From Francisella uliginis (GTDB lineage Bacteria > Pseudomonadota > Gammaproteobacteria > Francisellales > Francisellaceae): a stretch of DNA of 64,000 nt. The position numbers and the translations under genes are program-made. Within the stretch, counting starts at the first letter, position 1, and every line of letters begins with the position of its first letter. The notes below the pieces were generated by a model that was not told the origin of the DNA, did no database searches, and saw only the letters and a program-made list of their open reading frames with translations. The stretch lies in contig NZ_CP016796.1 of assembly GCF_001895265.1 (NCBI RefSeq), positions 1 to 64,000 on the forward strand. Reading direction: 5' to 3'. This document shows positions 54,128 to 63,975 of the stretch, one piece after another.

Positions 54128-56761
54128 CTATTTACGATCAGCGTAGATTTTTGCCTGCGCTGCAGATAATCTTGCAATTGGCACTCTAAACGGTGAGCAA
54201 GATACATAGTCAAGATCTAAATCATGACAAAAGCCTACAGAATATGGTTCACCACCATGTTCACCACAGATACCCATTTTAGCATTAGGATTTACAGCTT
54301 TTACACCTTCTTTAGCTATTTCCATTAACTTACCAACACCCTTAGGATCAAGTCTAGCAAATGGGTCGAAGCTTAGAATACCGTGCTCAAGATAATCTTT
54401 GATAAACTTGTTAGCATCATCTCTACTAAAGCCAAAAGTCATCTGAGTTAGATCATTTGTACCAAATGAGAAGAATTCACTACCAGCCTCAGCTAGCATG
54501 CCAGCACCAATAGCACCACGAGGAGTTTCAAGCATTACACCAACTTTATAATCAATCTCGATTTCTTCACGTTTAATTATAGTATCTGCAACCTCTCTAA
54601 CTATTCCACCTAATAGTTTAAATTCACCAAGTGTACTTACTAATGGGATCATTAGTTCAGGCTTAACATTTATACCCATACGTTTACTAGATATTGCAGC
54701 ATAAATGATAGCCTTTGTCTGCATTTCTATGATTTCAGGATATGTAACAGCAAGTCTACAGCCGCGATGTCCCATCATTGGATTCATTTCACTAAGAGAG
54801 TCAATTCGTGACTCTAATTCACTATAGCTGATATTAAACTCTCTTGCTAAAGCCTCTATTTCATCAGCTTCATGAGGTAAAAACTCATGTAGAGGAGGAT
54901 CAATAAATCTAATTGTTACCGCTAAGTTATCCATTGCTTCAAATAACTCTTCAAAGTCTTGCTGCTGTACAGGAAGTAGCTTATCTAAAGCTTTTTGTCT
55001 TTCTTTTTTGTCTTTGGCTAAGATCATTTGTCTAACATATGAGATACGATCTTCTTCAAAGAACATATGCTCAGTACGACATAGACCTATACCTTCAGCG
55101 CCATATGCTTTTGCAACAGAAGCATCTTTATAAGTATCTGCATTACATCTAACACGCAGTTTACGCACACTATCAACAAATTTCATAAAGTCTTCAAAAT
55201 CTTGAGTAACTTCAGGATCTACTGTTTTGATAATACCTCTATAGACACTTCCCTTTGTTCCATCTAAAGAGAGATAATCACCTTCTGTGAAAACTTGACC
55301 TCTTTCGAAAGTAATAGTTCTTTTCTCTTCATCAATCCTTGCAGACTCTAAGCCCGATACACAACATTTACCCATGCCACGAGCAACAACAGCAGCATGT
55401 GAAGTCATACCTCCACGTAATGTAAGGATACCATTACAAGCATTCATACCAGCAATATCTTCAGGAGATGTCTCAATTCTAACTAATATAGTTTTTTCTT
55501 GACCACGTGCCTTTGCTGCAAGTAATGATTCAACATCAAAGTAAATTCTACCGCTAGCTGCACCAGGAGAAGCACCTAGAGCCGATCCAAGAGGGCGTTT
55601 TGATGCTAGAGCTTTTTCATCAAATTTAGGGTGTAGTAGCTGCTCTAATAAATGAGGTTCTACCATCATCACAGCTTCTTCATTAGTGATTAGCCCTTCT
55701 TTAGCCATATCTACAGCAATTTTTAAGGCAGCTCTTGCTGTTCTTTTACCATTTCTTGTTTGTAGCATAAAAAGCTTACCATCCTCGATAGTAAACTCCA
55801 TATCCTGCATATCTTTGTAAACTTTTTCTAAATTCTTTGCAATCTTTATGAAGTCTTCAAATACTTGTGGCATCTTATCTTTCAAAGTAGAAATATGTGC
55901 AGGAGTTCTTACACCAGCAACTACATCTTCACCTTGAGCATTGATTAGGTATTCACCAAAGAGTTTATTTTCTCCAGTAGAGGGATCCCTTGTGAAAGCT
56001 ACACCAGTACCAGAGTTATTACCAGAGTTACCGTATACCATCTCTTGAACATTAACAGCAGTACCCCAGTTATTTGAGATATTGTTGATTTCTCTGTATA
56101 TGATAGCTCTTTCAGCATTCCATGATCTAAATACTGCTTCAACAGCTGCTAGAAGTTGTTTGACAGGATCTACAGGAAACTCTTTACCAACTAAATCTTT
56201 ATAAACTTTTTTGTATTCTGCTACGATATCTTTATAATCAGTTGCGCTTAAATCACAATCATTTTTTACTTTTCTTTTTGCTTTTTTCTCATCAAGTATT
56301 TTATCAAAAGGTTTTTTTTCACAATCCATAACAACATCAGCAAACATCATTATGAACCTTCTATAGCTATCGTAAACAAATTGTTCATTGTTTGTCTTAG
56401 CTACCATAGCTTTGGCAACTTCATCATTTAAGCCTAGATTCAGAACAGTATCCATCATCCCTGGCATAGAAACTCTAGCGCCAGAGCGTACTGATACAAG
56501 TAGAGGGTTATTACCACCACCGAAAGTTTTGCCTGTTCTTTTTTCCAAATCAGCGATATGAGCAAATATTTGTTCTTTAACTTTTTTACCTAGCTTTTGA
56601 CGGTTATCATAGTACTTAAGGCAAGCCTCTGTAGTTACTGTAAATCCATCAGGTACAGGAAGACCGCTATTTAGCATCTCACTAAGGTTTGCACCTTTTC
56701 CACCTAGTAAATCACGCATAGACTTATTGCCTTCGCTAAAGGCATAGACAAACTTTGACAT
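54128..56761 (-). CDS. ppdK: Pyruvate, phosphate dikinase
   Basis: PPDK interconverts pyruvate, ATP and phosphate with phosphoenolpyruvate, AMP and pyrophosphate, and so links glycolysis and gluconeogenesis. From the ATG at 56761 it has 877 residues: ATP-grasp nucleotide domain (LLGGKGANLSEMLNSGLPVP near 16; VSVRSGARVSMPGMMDTVLN near 92), the phosphohistidine domain with the swinging His in TLRGGMTSHAAVVARGMGK near 450, and the PEP/pyruvate TIM barrel (GICGEHGGEPYSVGFC near 830). The frame continues five codons to a TTG, but GAGAGGAG lies six bases before 56761. Confidence 0.97.
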   Translation of the reverse strand: MSKFVYAFSEGNKSMRDLLGGKGANLSEMLNSGLPVPDGFTVTTEACLKYYDNRQKLGKKVKEQIFAHIADLEKRTGKTFGGGNNPLLVSVRSGARVSMPGMMDTVLNLGLNDEVAKAMVAKTNNEQFVYDSYRRFIMMFADVVMDCEKKPFDKILDEKKAKRKVKNDCDLSATDYKDIVAEYKKVYKDLVGKEFPVDPVKQLLAAVEAVFRSWNAERAIIYREINNISNNWGTAVNVQEMVYGNSGNNSGTGVAFTRDPSTGENKLFGEYLINAQGEDVVAGVRTPAHISTLKDKMPQVFEDFIKIAKNLEKVYKDMQDMEFTIEDGKLFMLQTRNGKRTARAALKIAVDMAKEGLITNEEAVMMVEPHLLEQLLHPKFDEKALASKRPLGSALGASPGAASGRIYFDVESLLAAKARGQEKTILVRIETSPEDIAGMNACNGILTLRGGMTSHAAVVARGMGKCCVSGLESARIDEEKRTITFERGQVFTEGDYLSLDGTKGSVYRGIIKTVDPEVTQDFEDFMKFVDSVRKLRVRCNADTYKDASVAKAYGAEGIGLCRTEHMFFEEDRISYVRQMILAKDKKERQKALDKLLPVQQQDFEELFEAMDNLAVTIRFIDPPLHEFLPHEADEIEALAREFNISYSELESRIDSLSEMNPMMGHRGCRLAVTYPEIIEMQTKAIIYAAISSKRMGINVKPELMIPLVSTLGEFKLLGGIVREVADTIIKREEIEIDYKVGVMLETPRGAIGAGMLAEAGSEFFSFGTNDLTQMTFGFSRDDANKFIKDYLEHGILSFDPFARLDPKGVGKLMEIAKEGVKAVNPNAKMGICGEHGGEPYSVGFCHDLDLDYVSCSPFRVPIARLSAAQAKIYADRK

Positions 56762-56884
56762 AAAAACTCCTCTCAAGTTTTTTTTATAAATTAAATTGAC
56801 TATAAATACACCCTCAAGTGCACTTATTTTTCATCGTATCATATTTTTATGAATATATGGAAGGTTTTTTTATGAGAAAAATAT

Positions 56885-57453
56885 TTAAACTAACTTAACT
56901 CCAGCTATAAATGGGTGCAAAAATATAAATATACAAAGAGCAACTAATCCAACCAAAATATTTAAGATATCTGCTTTTAGTGAAAAATCGTTAGGAGTAT
57001 TTTTTTGAACTTCTTTATCTCTATGGTTTGCTTGTATTATTGAGATAAAAGCCCATATACTTAGTCCCCCAAATAAAACTATCGCTTTTAAGTTTATATT
57101 ACTAACTATATGTCCTACTCCCCATGCTATAACAGCTGCCAGCTGAGGGTTGTGTATATGTTTTATAATCCTTGATTTAATACGTCCGGAGAAAAAAAGC
57201 AAAAAGCTTATTGTTACACATATAAAAGTGATTGGATGAGCTATAGTTTGTGGCAGAGAGTATATTGTTTCAGCAGATGATGTTCTCCAGCCAATTACCA
57301 TTAAGACTATAGATACTACTATTAGTAATGAGAAGATTCCTTTATATGGGTTTTCATCAGTAACATTAATAATTTTTTCCTAAAATTAAAAAAATACGTA
57401 GGCATAAAGTGTATCAAAGACCATATAAGTATCCCTACTATCAAATATAACAT
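56885..57453 (-). pseudogene. NnrU-like membrane protein gene with a frameshift
   Basis: NnrU is a small membrane protein linked to nitric oxide/denitrification functions. The C-terminal part is an open frame ending at 56885 (NPQLAAVIAWGVGHIVSNINL; FGGLSIWAFISI), matching the family. The N-terminal part, MLYLIVGILIWSLIHFMPTYF from the ATG at 57453, is in another frame. Both meet at a run of six A (57373-57378 on the minus strand): adding one A there fuses them into a 189-residue protein of normal NnrU length. The open C-terminal frame begins after a TAG at 57383-57381. So the gene is frameshifted, or is read by -1 slippage on the A run, or contains a sequencing error. Confidence 0.7.
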
Positions 57454-57548
57454 AAGCTTTATAATAGTAGATCATATAATCCTGTGTTAAATATATCAAG
57501 AATCAAAGAGGGTGAAATTTTTATTTATATCTCGAATAAAACATAAAC

Positions 57549-59777
57549 CTAAGAACACTTAGTATTACAACTTGAACATCCTGTAAGATTTGCAACAAAT
57601 CTTATCTTTGTTGATAGATATTTCATTGTAAATACAATAATTAAAGTATAAATAATAGCACCAATAATATAGCTTATTGATTTCACAGGAGTATTGATAA
57701 TATTAGCTGTTTGATAAACCAATAATGCAGCTACATATGCAATCGATGTGCTCCAAATTATTGATAAAATAGCCCATCCTCGCGTAGCTTCTCTAACTGT
57801 GGCACCTATTACTGATATACATGGAATATATAACAATACAAAAAGTAGATATGAGAAAGCAGCGATACTTGAGCCAAACTTACTAACCATATTGCCCATT
57901 GCAGTAGTACTCATATTTGCATCAGCTTCATTTGAAGTTATTGGGTTAAAATCAATATGTTTAAAGTTATCAATTGTAGTGCTTATTGCCTCTTTGAAGC
58001 TATCTATGGCACTAAAGCTTTTTGGTATACCATCGTCATCTGCTTGAGTGTAGATAGTATTTAGAGTACCAACAACAACTTCTTTTGCTAGTGTCCCAGT
58101 TACTAAGCCTACAGTTGCTGGCCAGTTATCGTTACTGACACCAATAGGGTTTAATATAGGGGTAATCTCTTTACTTCCATAGCTTAAAAGAGTTTCATTC
58201 TTAGATATATAAATACTGTTTAAGCTTCCAACAATAATTGCTACAGGTATAATAACCTTACCTGCTCGAAGAAGGAAAGATTTTAGTCTATTCCAGCTAT
58301 ATAACATGATTGTTTTAGCATGAGGTACGTGATAGTTTGGTATATCTAAAATAAATGGAGATGTATCACCTTTTAGGAAAGTAAATTTAATTACATAGCC
58401 TGTTATTATAGCACCTACTATACCAGTGATATATAGTAAGAAGATCACTGATGCACCATGATTTGGAAAAAAGGCTGTCGCAAAAACTGAAAATATAGCC
58501 AACCTTGCACCACAAGACATAAAAGGCGACATCATGATAGTCATAAGGCGATCTTTTCGTGTCTCTAGAGTTCTAGCAGCCATTACAGAGGCTACATTAC
58601 AACCAAAGCCAACAATTAGAGGGACAAAAGCTTTACCTGATAAGCCAATTGACTGCATAAATCTATCCATAACAAAAGCAGCTCGTGACATATATCCAGA
58701 GTCTTCAAGTATCGATAGGAATATAAATAAAAAGCCAATTTGAGGTATAAATGCTAAAACAGTATTAATACCGGTACCAAAACCTTGTGATAATATGTGC
58801 GTGATAGTTATTGGTAAACCAATTAGATTTGAATAATAAGCGACTCCATCAACAAAAATAGCGCTAGAGAAATCATCAAATAAAGGTTGTACAGCCGCTC
58901 CTAAAGTAATTGAGAATAAAAACATTAAGTACATCATAAGTAGAAAAACAGGAACACCCAGGTACTTATTCATGCATATTGCATCGAATGTTTTTGTAAG
59001 GTTAATTCGAGAAACTTTTTTATTTTCAGTTGAAATATTTACAATATCAGCAACTGCTTGATAACGCGATTTGGCAATATCAAAAGTTTGACTTTTGTTT
59101 ATAGATTCTTCTAAGCTACCTAAACTTTCAGTATCTAATTCTTGAGCAATTTGAATATCTCTACCATCTAGAAGCTCTGTAGTAAGCCATAAGCTACCTA
59201 TCTTATTTTGACGTAGTTCACTAATTTGCTTTTCTAAATCAAAAACAGTCTTAGGGTAGTATTTAGTTAGATCAAAGCTAGGTGTATTTTGTGAGTTTGC
59301 TAAAGTTTGCTTTAGATCCTGTATGCCAATATTTTTTGAACCAACTATAGGTAAAACTTTACATCCTAAAGCTTTTTCCAACTTATCATAGTGAATGACA
59401 ATACCTTTTTTAGTCGCGACATCTATCATATTAACAGCTAAAATGACTGGCAAACCAAGTTCTATAAGCTGGATAGTCAAATATAGGCTTCTATTTAAAT
59501 TTGATGCGTCAACTACATTAATGATCGCATTTGGTTTTTCATTGACTATAAAAGAATATGCTATTTGCTCATCAATAGAATTCTCGTCTGAGACAGATAG
59601 AGAATAAATACCTGGAATATCAACAATCTCTATCTTTTTTTCATTTGAGTTAAAAGCACCTATTTTCTTATCAACAGTTACACCTGACCAGTTACCAACC
59701 TTTTGGTTAAGTCCAGTTAGAGAGTTGAATATTGTTGTTTTACCACAATTAGGGTTGCCAACCAAAGCATATTTCAT
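57549..59777 (-). CDS. feoB: Ferrous iron transporter FeoB
   Basis: FeoB imports Fe2+ across the inner membrane. The 742 residues begin with a GTPase domain (G1 GNPNCGKTT near residue 8, G3 VDIPGIYSL near 52, G4 AVNMIDV near 113), followed by a helical regulatory segment and a membrane domain with Gate motifs (GCNVASVMAARTLETRKDR near 390; CISVIGATVREATRGWA near 655). The C-terminus ends in CSSCNTKCS, a Cys-rich tail that may bind iron or sense it. No feoA is adjacent. A near-consensus Fur box lies about 83 bases upstream. Confidence 0.96.
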   Translation of the reverse strand: MKYALVGNPNCGKTTIFNSLTGLNQKVGNWSGVTVDKKIGAFNSNEKKIEIVDIPGIYSLSVSDENSIDEQIAYSFIVNEKPNAIINVVDASNLNRSLYLTIQLIELGLPVILAVNMIDVATKKGIVIHYDKLEKALGCKVLPIVGSKNIGIQDLKQTLANSQNTPSFDLTKYYPKTVFDLEKQISELRQNKIGSLWLTTELLDGRDIQIAQELDTESLGSLEESINKSQTFDIAKSRYQAVADIVNISTENKKVSRINLTKTFDAICMNKYLGVPVFLLMMYLMFLFSITLGAAVQPLFDDFSSAIFVDGVAYYSNLIGLPITITHILSQGFGTGINTVLAFIPQIGFLFIFLSILEDSGYMSRAAFVMDRFMQSIGLSGKAFVPLIVGFGCNVASVMAARTLETRKDRLMTIMMSPFMSCGARLAIFSVFATAFFPNHGASVIFLLYITGIVGAIITGYVIKFTFLKGDTSPFILDIPNYHVPHAKTIMLYSWNRLKSFLLRAGKVIIPVAIIVGSLNSIYISKNETLLSYGSKEITPILNPIGVSNDNWPATVGLVTGTLAKEVVVGTLNTIYTQADDDGIPKSFSAIDSFKEAISTTIDNFKHIDFNPITSNEADANMSTTAMGNMVSKFGSSIAAFSYLLFVLLYIPCISVIGATVREATRGWAILSIIWSTSIAYVAALLVYQTANIINTPVKSISYIIGAIIYTLIIVFTMKYLSTKIRFVANLTGCSSCNTKCS

Positions 59778-59859
59778 AATTAGTTCTCTAGAATGTATTT
59801 ATTAGCTAAAAGTAATTTTGTGTAACAAGTATAGCAAAAGATATTTGATTGTGGTATAC

Positions 59860-59878
59860 GATAATGAGAATTATTATC
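59860..59878 (-). promoter_or_regulatory. Fur box upstream of feoB
   Basis: GATAATGAGAATTATTATC matches the 19-bp Fur consensus at 17 of 19 positions. It lies 83 bases before feoB and overlaps the stop codon region of the lipoprotein gene upstream, whose last codon is at 59877-59879. Iron-dependent repression of feoB is the expected outcome. Confidence 0.85.
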
Positions 59879-60488
59879 AAACATTGATTATGATGTTTGC
59901 ATTTCCATTTTTAGATCTATTATTGCCATCATAGACCATGTCACATCTAGCAGTACCTTTAAGAATTCCAGAATCTATTTTTATTCTAGCGCCTTTTGCA
60001 TATTGAGGCATTGTTGCTGTTATTACTGAACAGTCATCTGAAAAAGCATTTTGGTCTTTACAAATTTTAATTTGAGTTCCTGTGAATGAAATATAGAGTT
60101 GTTGGTTCTCATTAAAAAATTTATTATTATTTTGATAGTATGTTAGGTTAGCTGTAGTTGTTTTACCTTTTATAGCATCAAAACTAAATGCTTGAATATC
60201 ATCCCAGTTATTAATAAAAGCTTGATATTTACCTTTTCTAATTACACATTGGATATATTGTCCATACTTAGGGTTAGCTTTTATATTCGCAATTTCTTGC
60301 TCTTGTTGCTGTTTGTATGCTAGTTCTTGTGCTTGTTGCTTTGCATTTATATCAGCTTGCTTTTGGTATGCTTGAGCTTGTTGCTCAGGAGTCATTGCCT
60401 GCCATGTTTCATCAGATATGCCAAGCGGATGGGTAGAGCAACTAGCTATTAGCAAGCTAGAGACAATTAAAAGTGATATTTTTTTCAT
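59877..60488 (-). CDS. Lipoprotein of unknown function (203 aa)
   Basis: A lipobox (LLIASCSTH; lipidated Cys at residue 17) follows a hydrophobic signal. Residues about 30-75 are Gln/Ala rich and form a coiled-coil-like stretch (EQQAQAYQKQADINAKQQAQ); the remainder is a beta-rich domain with four Cys (CVIRKGKY; KICKDQ; DDCSVIT; ARCDMVY) that could form two disulfides. No family recognised. It follows orn by 13 bases and shares its strand; feoB follows after the Fur box. Confidence 0.75.
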   Translation of the reverse strand: MKKISLLIVSSLLIASCSTHPLGISDETWQAMTPEQQAQAYQKQADINAKQQAQELAYKQQQEQEIANIKANPKYGQYIQCVIRKGKYQAFINNWDDIQAFSFDAIKGKTTTANLTYYQNNNKFFNENQQLYISFTGTQIKICKDQNAFSDDCSVITATMPQYAKGARIKIDSGILKGTARCDMVYDGNNRSKNGNANIIINV

Positions 60489-60501
60489 TTGTATTAGCTC
60501 T

Positions 60502-61038
60502 TTAAAGTGAGAGTAGTTTTTTTCTATAAAACTTTAGTTCAGCAATTGATTCTTGAATATCATCTAAAGCTTTATGTGTGGCTTTTTTATTAAAAAACTC
60601 ACCATCACCCCAGTATTCGTTTAGAAGCTTTAAACTTGTGACATCAAGCATTCTATAGTGGCAATAGTCATCAATCTTAGGCATGTATTTAGCTAAAAAT
60701 CTTCTATCTTGCCATATTGAGTTACCACATAATGGTGAGCTTTGGTATGGAACATATTGTTTGATAAAATCAAGAATCTTTAGTTCAGCTTCTTCAAGAG
60801 ATGTTTTACTATCCTTGACTCTTTGCGTAAGACCAGTTTCCCCGTGAGTTTTGATGCACCATTCATTCATAGTTTCTAAAACTTCATCTGGTTGATAAAT
60901 AGCGATTGGTTCAGCCTCAGCAATGATATTTAAGTCTTTATCTGTAATAATTGCTGCGATCTCAATGATTTTACACTCTTCTACATCAAGACCTGTCATT
61001 TCTAGGTCAATCCAAATTAAGTTATTTGAAGATTGCAT
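60502..61038 (-). CDS. orn: Oligoribonuclease
   Basis: Orn degrades di- to pentanucleotides at the end of RNA turnover and pGpG from c-di-GMP. The 178 residues are a DEDDh exonuclease: IWIDLEMTGLDVE near residue 8 (DxE), CGNSIWQDRRFLAKYMP near 112 and HKALDDIQESIAEL near 156 (HxxxxD). Standard length. It follows efp by 6 bases. Confidence 0.96.
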   Translation of the reverse strand: MQSSNNLIWIDLEMTGLDVEECKIIEIAAIITDKDLNIIAEAEPIAIYQPDEVLETMNEWCIKTHGETGLTQRVKDSKTSLEEAELKILDFIKQYVPYQSSPLCGNSIWQDRRFLAKYMPKIDDYCHYRMLDVTSLKLLNEYWGDGEFFNKKATHKALDDIQESIAELKFYRKKLLSL

Positions 61039-61044
61039 AACTTA

Positions 61045-61614
61045 CTAGTCCTTAACTCTAGATACATAGCTAGATGTTCTAGTATCAACCTTTATAATTT
61101 CACCAGTTTGTACAAAAAGAGGAACTCTTACAACAGCACCAGTAGATAATGTTGCAGGTTTGCCACCAGTACCAGCAGTATCACCTTTTAAGCCTGGATC
61201 TGTTTCGATAATCTCAAGATTTACAAAATTAGGTGGAATAATTGAAATAGGCTGACCATTAAATAAAACAACTTGATATTCATCTTGATCTTTTAGCCAT
61301 TTTTTAGTCTCACCTAGTCCTTCTTCAGAAACCATATATTGTTCAAATGTTTCTGGGTGCATGAATACGTAGCTATCACCATCAAAATATGAATATACGG
61401 CGCTTAATTCCTCTACATCTGCTGCCTCAACAGACTCACCTGACTTAAAAGTTTTCTCTATAATACGGTCGTTAAGCAAGTTTTTAAGTTTAACTCTATT
61501 AAAAGCTTGACCCTTACCTGGTTTAACAAACTCATTTTCAACAATAACCATAGGGTTACCGTCTATTAAAACTTTTAAGCCACCTTTAAATTCATTTGTA
61601 CTATAATTTGCCAT
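61045..61614 (-). CDS. efp: Elongation factor P
   Basis: EF-P relieves ribosome stalling at polyproline. The 189 residues form three beta domains; the tip of domain I reads [15 protein letters not shown], with the modifiable Lys near residue 34 in the GKGQ loop. The epm genes for its modification are not in the window. It leads efp-orn on the minus strand. Confidence 0.96.
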   Translation of the reverse strand: MANYSTNEFKGGLKVLIDGNPMVIVENEFVKPGKGQAFNRVKLKNLLNDRIIEKTFKSGESVEAADVEELSAVYSYFDGDSYVFMHPETFEQYMVSEEGLGETKKWLKDQDEYQVVLFNGQPISIIPPNFVNLEIIETDPGLKGDTAGTGGKPATLSTGAVVRVPLFVQTGEIIKVDTRTSSYVSRVKD

Positions 61615-61647
61615 TTTTGTAGTCCTTGATTTTTAATTAAGTATTCT

Positions 61648-62076
61648 TTAGTCCCAACATTCTGTAGGGGTTTTATCAACAATAGCACCATTAACTTGTA
61701 ATTCCATACTTGTGCAAGGAGTATCTGATGTTTGAGACCCTTGAGCTGTAGCAGTTATTGTATAGTCAACACTAGAGTTAGGGCATGAATCTCCCGAGCA
61801 ATATGATAATGTATAAAGCCCACTTTGCGTATTTGCGTGATAAAAAGAATTTATATTACTACCAGATGGGAATGAACCATTACGAATTTCAAAATTATCT
61901 GCTGCATTTGATGCTGATAATAATTCTGATTTTGCTTCACTACGGTGACTTTTTAAAATAAAGTTGTTATAAGTTGGTATACCAATAGATGCAAGAATAG
62001 CAATAATTGCTATTACAACCATTAGCTCAACTAAAGAAAAGCCTCTAACTATAAGTAATAACTTCTTTTTTAACAT
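61648..62076 (-). CDS. Type IV pilin / pseudopilin-like protein
   Basis: The 142 residues from the ATG at 62076 begin with a prepilin leader (KKKLLLIVRG) cut before Phe by prepilin peptidase; the mature start FSLVELMVVIAIIAIL has the invariant Glu5. The C-terminal domain is globular with four Cys in SYCSGDSC and PTECWD, giving a disulfide-bonded loop. The frame is open to 62142, inside the upstream acyltransferase gene, but that extension is not pilin-like. Assembly genes are not nearby, so whether it is a major or minor pilin cannot be decided. Confidence 0.88.
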   Translation of the reverse strand: MLKKKLLLIVRGFSLVELMVVIAIIAILASIGIPTYNNFILKSHRSEAKSELLSASNAADNFEIRNGSFPSGSNINSFYHANTQSGLYTLSYCSGDSCPNSSVDYTITATAQGSQTSDTPCTSMELQVNGAIVDKTPTECWD

Positions 62077-62087
62077 TCTTATAAGCC

Positions 62088-63011
62088 TTAGTAAATTTGC
62101 GGCTCTCCATTTGGTCTTGTTCTGTAACGGCGATGTTGCCATAGATACTGTTCTGGATATTTACGAATAGCATCCTCAAGAAACTTATTAGTAATTTCAG
62201 CATCTTTGTAGGCATCACCTGTAAACTCTAAAGGCTCACCAGTTACAATTTTATATTTTTTTAAGCATTTTTCTCTTACATAATATGCTGGAACAACAAC
62301 AGCACCAGTTTTTTGGGCAAGCCACGGAGTTACTGTAAGGGTCGAACAAAGCTTACCAAAAAATGGTGCAAAAACTGAATTTTCAATTCCAGAGCTTTCT
62401 AAACCAAAATCTTGATCAGGAGCATACCACATAGTATAACCTTTTTTTAGGCTTCTAATTACAGATATAAAGTTTTTGCTATCTAAACATTTATAAAGGT
62501 TTCTTTCGCGATAGTCTTTTATTAAATCTTCAATAAGAGGGTTGCCATTTTTTTGGTACATCACTGTAAAAGGAGGAAATTCTTGACCCATGTATCTACC
62601 AATTATTTCAATACAATGAAAATGAAAGCCTAATATAATTAGTTTTTGATTAGGATCGCTATGGTATTTTTCGAATCTTTCTCTAGAGCCTTCACTCCAT
62701 TCAAACTTTATTTTATTAAACCTTTTTTTTGATAAAAGCCAAGCAGCGTTAGTTTCTGCTCCTGATAAAACCATTGAATAGTAGCTTTTTTTAACTAATT
62801 TATTTATTTCTTTATCTGATTTTTCTGGATAAGCAATTTTAAGGTTTTCTCGAGCAATTTCGTTGCGACTTTTTAAGAAAGGTTTAATTATAAACCCAAT
62901 AACTAACACAATATACTTATGTGTAAATAAAGGCAACTTTGCAGTGCAATTCATTATGCCTACTATAAGCCATATTCCCCAGTTTTTAGGTTTAAAATTT
63001 TTATTGCTCAT
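62088..63011 (-). CDS. lpxL: LpxL/HtrB-type lipid A acyltransferase, copy 1
   Basis: Late acyltransferase that adds a secondary acyl chain to lipid A. The 307 residues start with an N-terminal membrane anchor and contain LGFHFHCIEIIGRYMG near residue 132 (HX4E catalytic motif), YAPDQDFGLESSG near 193 and PEQYLWQHRRYRTRPNGE near the C-terminus, all typical of LpxL/LpxM. It is a close paralog of the next gene (for example WGIWL(L)IGI, NSV/HIVFAPFFGKLC). The pilin gene begins 12 bases after it. Confidence 0.9.
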   Translation of the reverse strand: MSNKNFKPKNWGIWLIVGIMNCTAKLPLFTHKYIVLVIGFIIKPFLKSRNEIARENLKIAYPEKSDKEINKLVKKSYYSMVLSGAETNAAWLLSKKRFNKIKFEWSEGSRERFEKYHSDPNQKLIILGFHFHCIEIIGRYMGQEFPPFTVMYQKNGNPLIEDLIKDYRERNLYKCLDSKNFISVIRSLKKGYTMWYAPDQDFGLESSGIENSVFAPFFGKLCSTLTVTPWLAQKTGAVVVPAYYVREKCLKKYKIVTGEPLEFTGDAYKDAEITNKFLEDAIRKYPEQYLWQHRRYRTRPNGEPQIY

Positions 63012-63072
63012 TTTATTCTTCAGTTAAGGTACTATCTAAAAGTTTAACATATAGCTCATCAATCATAAATAA

Positions 63073-63975
63073 CTAATAAATCTTTTCTTCACCTGCAGGT
63101 CTTGTCTTATAGCGGCGATGTTGCCACAGATACTGTTCTGGATATTTACGAATAGCATTTTCAAGAAACCTATTAGTCATTATTGCATCTTCGTGGTCAT
63201 CTCCAGTGAATACTAAAGGATCTCCAGATATTATTCGATAACCAGATAGGTCAGGGTTTCTAACGTAGTATGTTGGAACAACAACAGCACCAGTTTTTTT
63301 GGCAAGCCATGGAGTTACTTTAAGAGTAGCACAAAGTTTACCAAAAAATGGTGCAAAAACTATATGCTCTTTAAAGTCTTGATCTGGGGCATACCACAAA
63401 GTAGTCTTTCTTTTAAGGCTTTTTATAACTGGAATGATATTTTTTCTTTGGAAACATTCACTAACATATTTTTTTCGTGATGAGGTGATTAAATGTTCCA
63501 TTAATGGGTTTTTATGCATCTGATACATAAGTGTTAGAGGTGAGTAGTTTATGCCTGAGTGTCTACCAACAATTTCTAAAGAATGAAAATGGAAGCCTAG
63601 GCAAATAGTAGGACTGCTTTTATCATTGTGAGCATTTATGAAAGTAGTAAGTTCAGAGTCATCAAATTTTATTTTCTTGAAGTTTTTCTCTGACATAAAC
63701 CATGCAATTAAACTTTCAAACCCTGCCATACATGCTGACTTATAACTTTCATTCGCTAACTTTTTTATTTCTCTATCTGATTTTTCAGGAAAAGCAATTT
63801 TTAAGTTAATCATGGTTATTTTTTGGCGTTTTTTAATTATAGGTTTTGTTAAGTAACCTATAAAAACAGCAAGATGCATGAGAGCTTTATATGACAGCGT
63901 GTTGACAAGTATTTTAGATATGCCAATTAGAATCCATATTCCCCAATATTTTGGTTTTAATAAAGATTTATCCAT
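63073..63975 (-). CDS. lpxL: LpxL/HtrB-type lipid A acyltransferase, copy 2
   Basis: The 300-residue paralog of the preceding gene, in tandem with a 61-base gap. It has CLGFHFHSLEIVGRHSG near residue 129 (HX4E), WYAPDQDFKEH near 192 and PEQYLWQHRRYKTRPAGE at the end. In Francisella two LpxL-type genes lie side by side and are known to differ in acyl chain choice or temperature use; which copy does what cannot be told from this sequence. It starts near the right end of the window, which otherwise ends in non-coding DNA. Confidence 0.9.
   Translation of the reverse strand: MDKSLLKPKYWGIWILIGISKILVNTLSYKALMHLAVFIGYLTKPIIKKRQKITMINLKIAFPEKSDREIKKLANESYKSACMAGFESLIAWFMSEKNFKKIKFDDSELTTFINAHNDKSSPTICLGFHFHSLEIVGRHSGINYSPLTLMYQMHKNPLMEHLITSSRKKYVSECFQRKNIIPVIKSLKRKTTLWYAPDQDFKEHIVFAPFFGKLCATLKVTPWLAKKTGAVVVPTYYVRNPDLSGYRIISGDPLVFTGDDHEDAIMTNRFLENAIRKYPEQYLWQHRRYKTRPAGEEKIY

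Noticed and set aside
53784-57263. 12-bp word GGCAGAGAGTAT shared by the ilvE leader region and the nnrU-like gene
   Set aside because: Pairs of shared 12-mers are expected by chance in 64 kb; contexts are unrelated.
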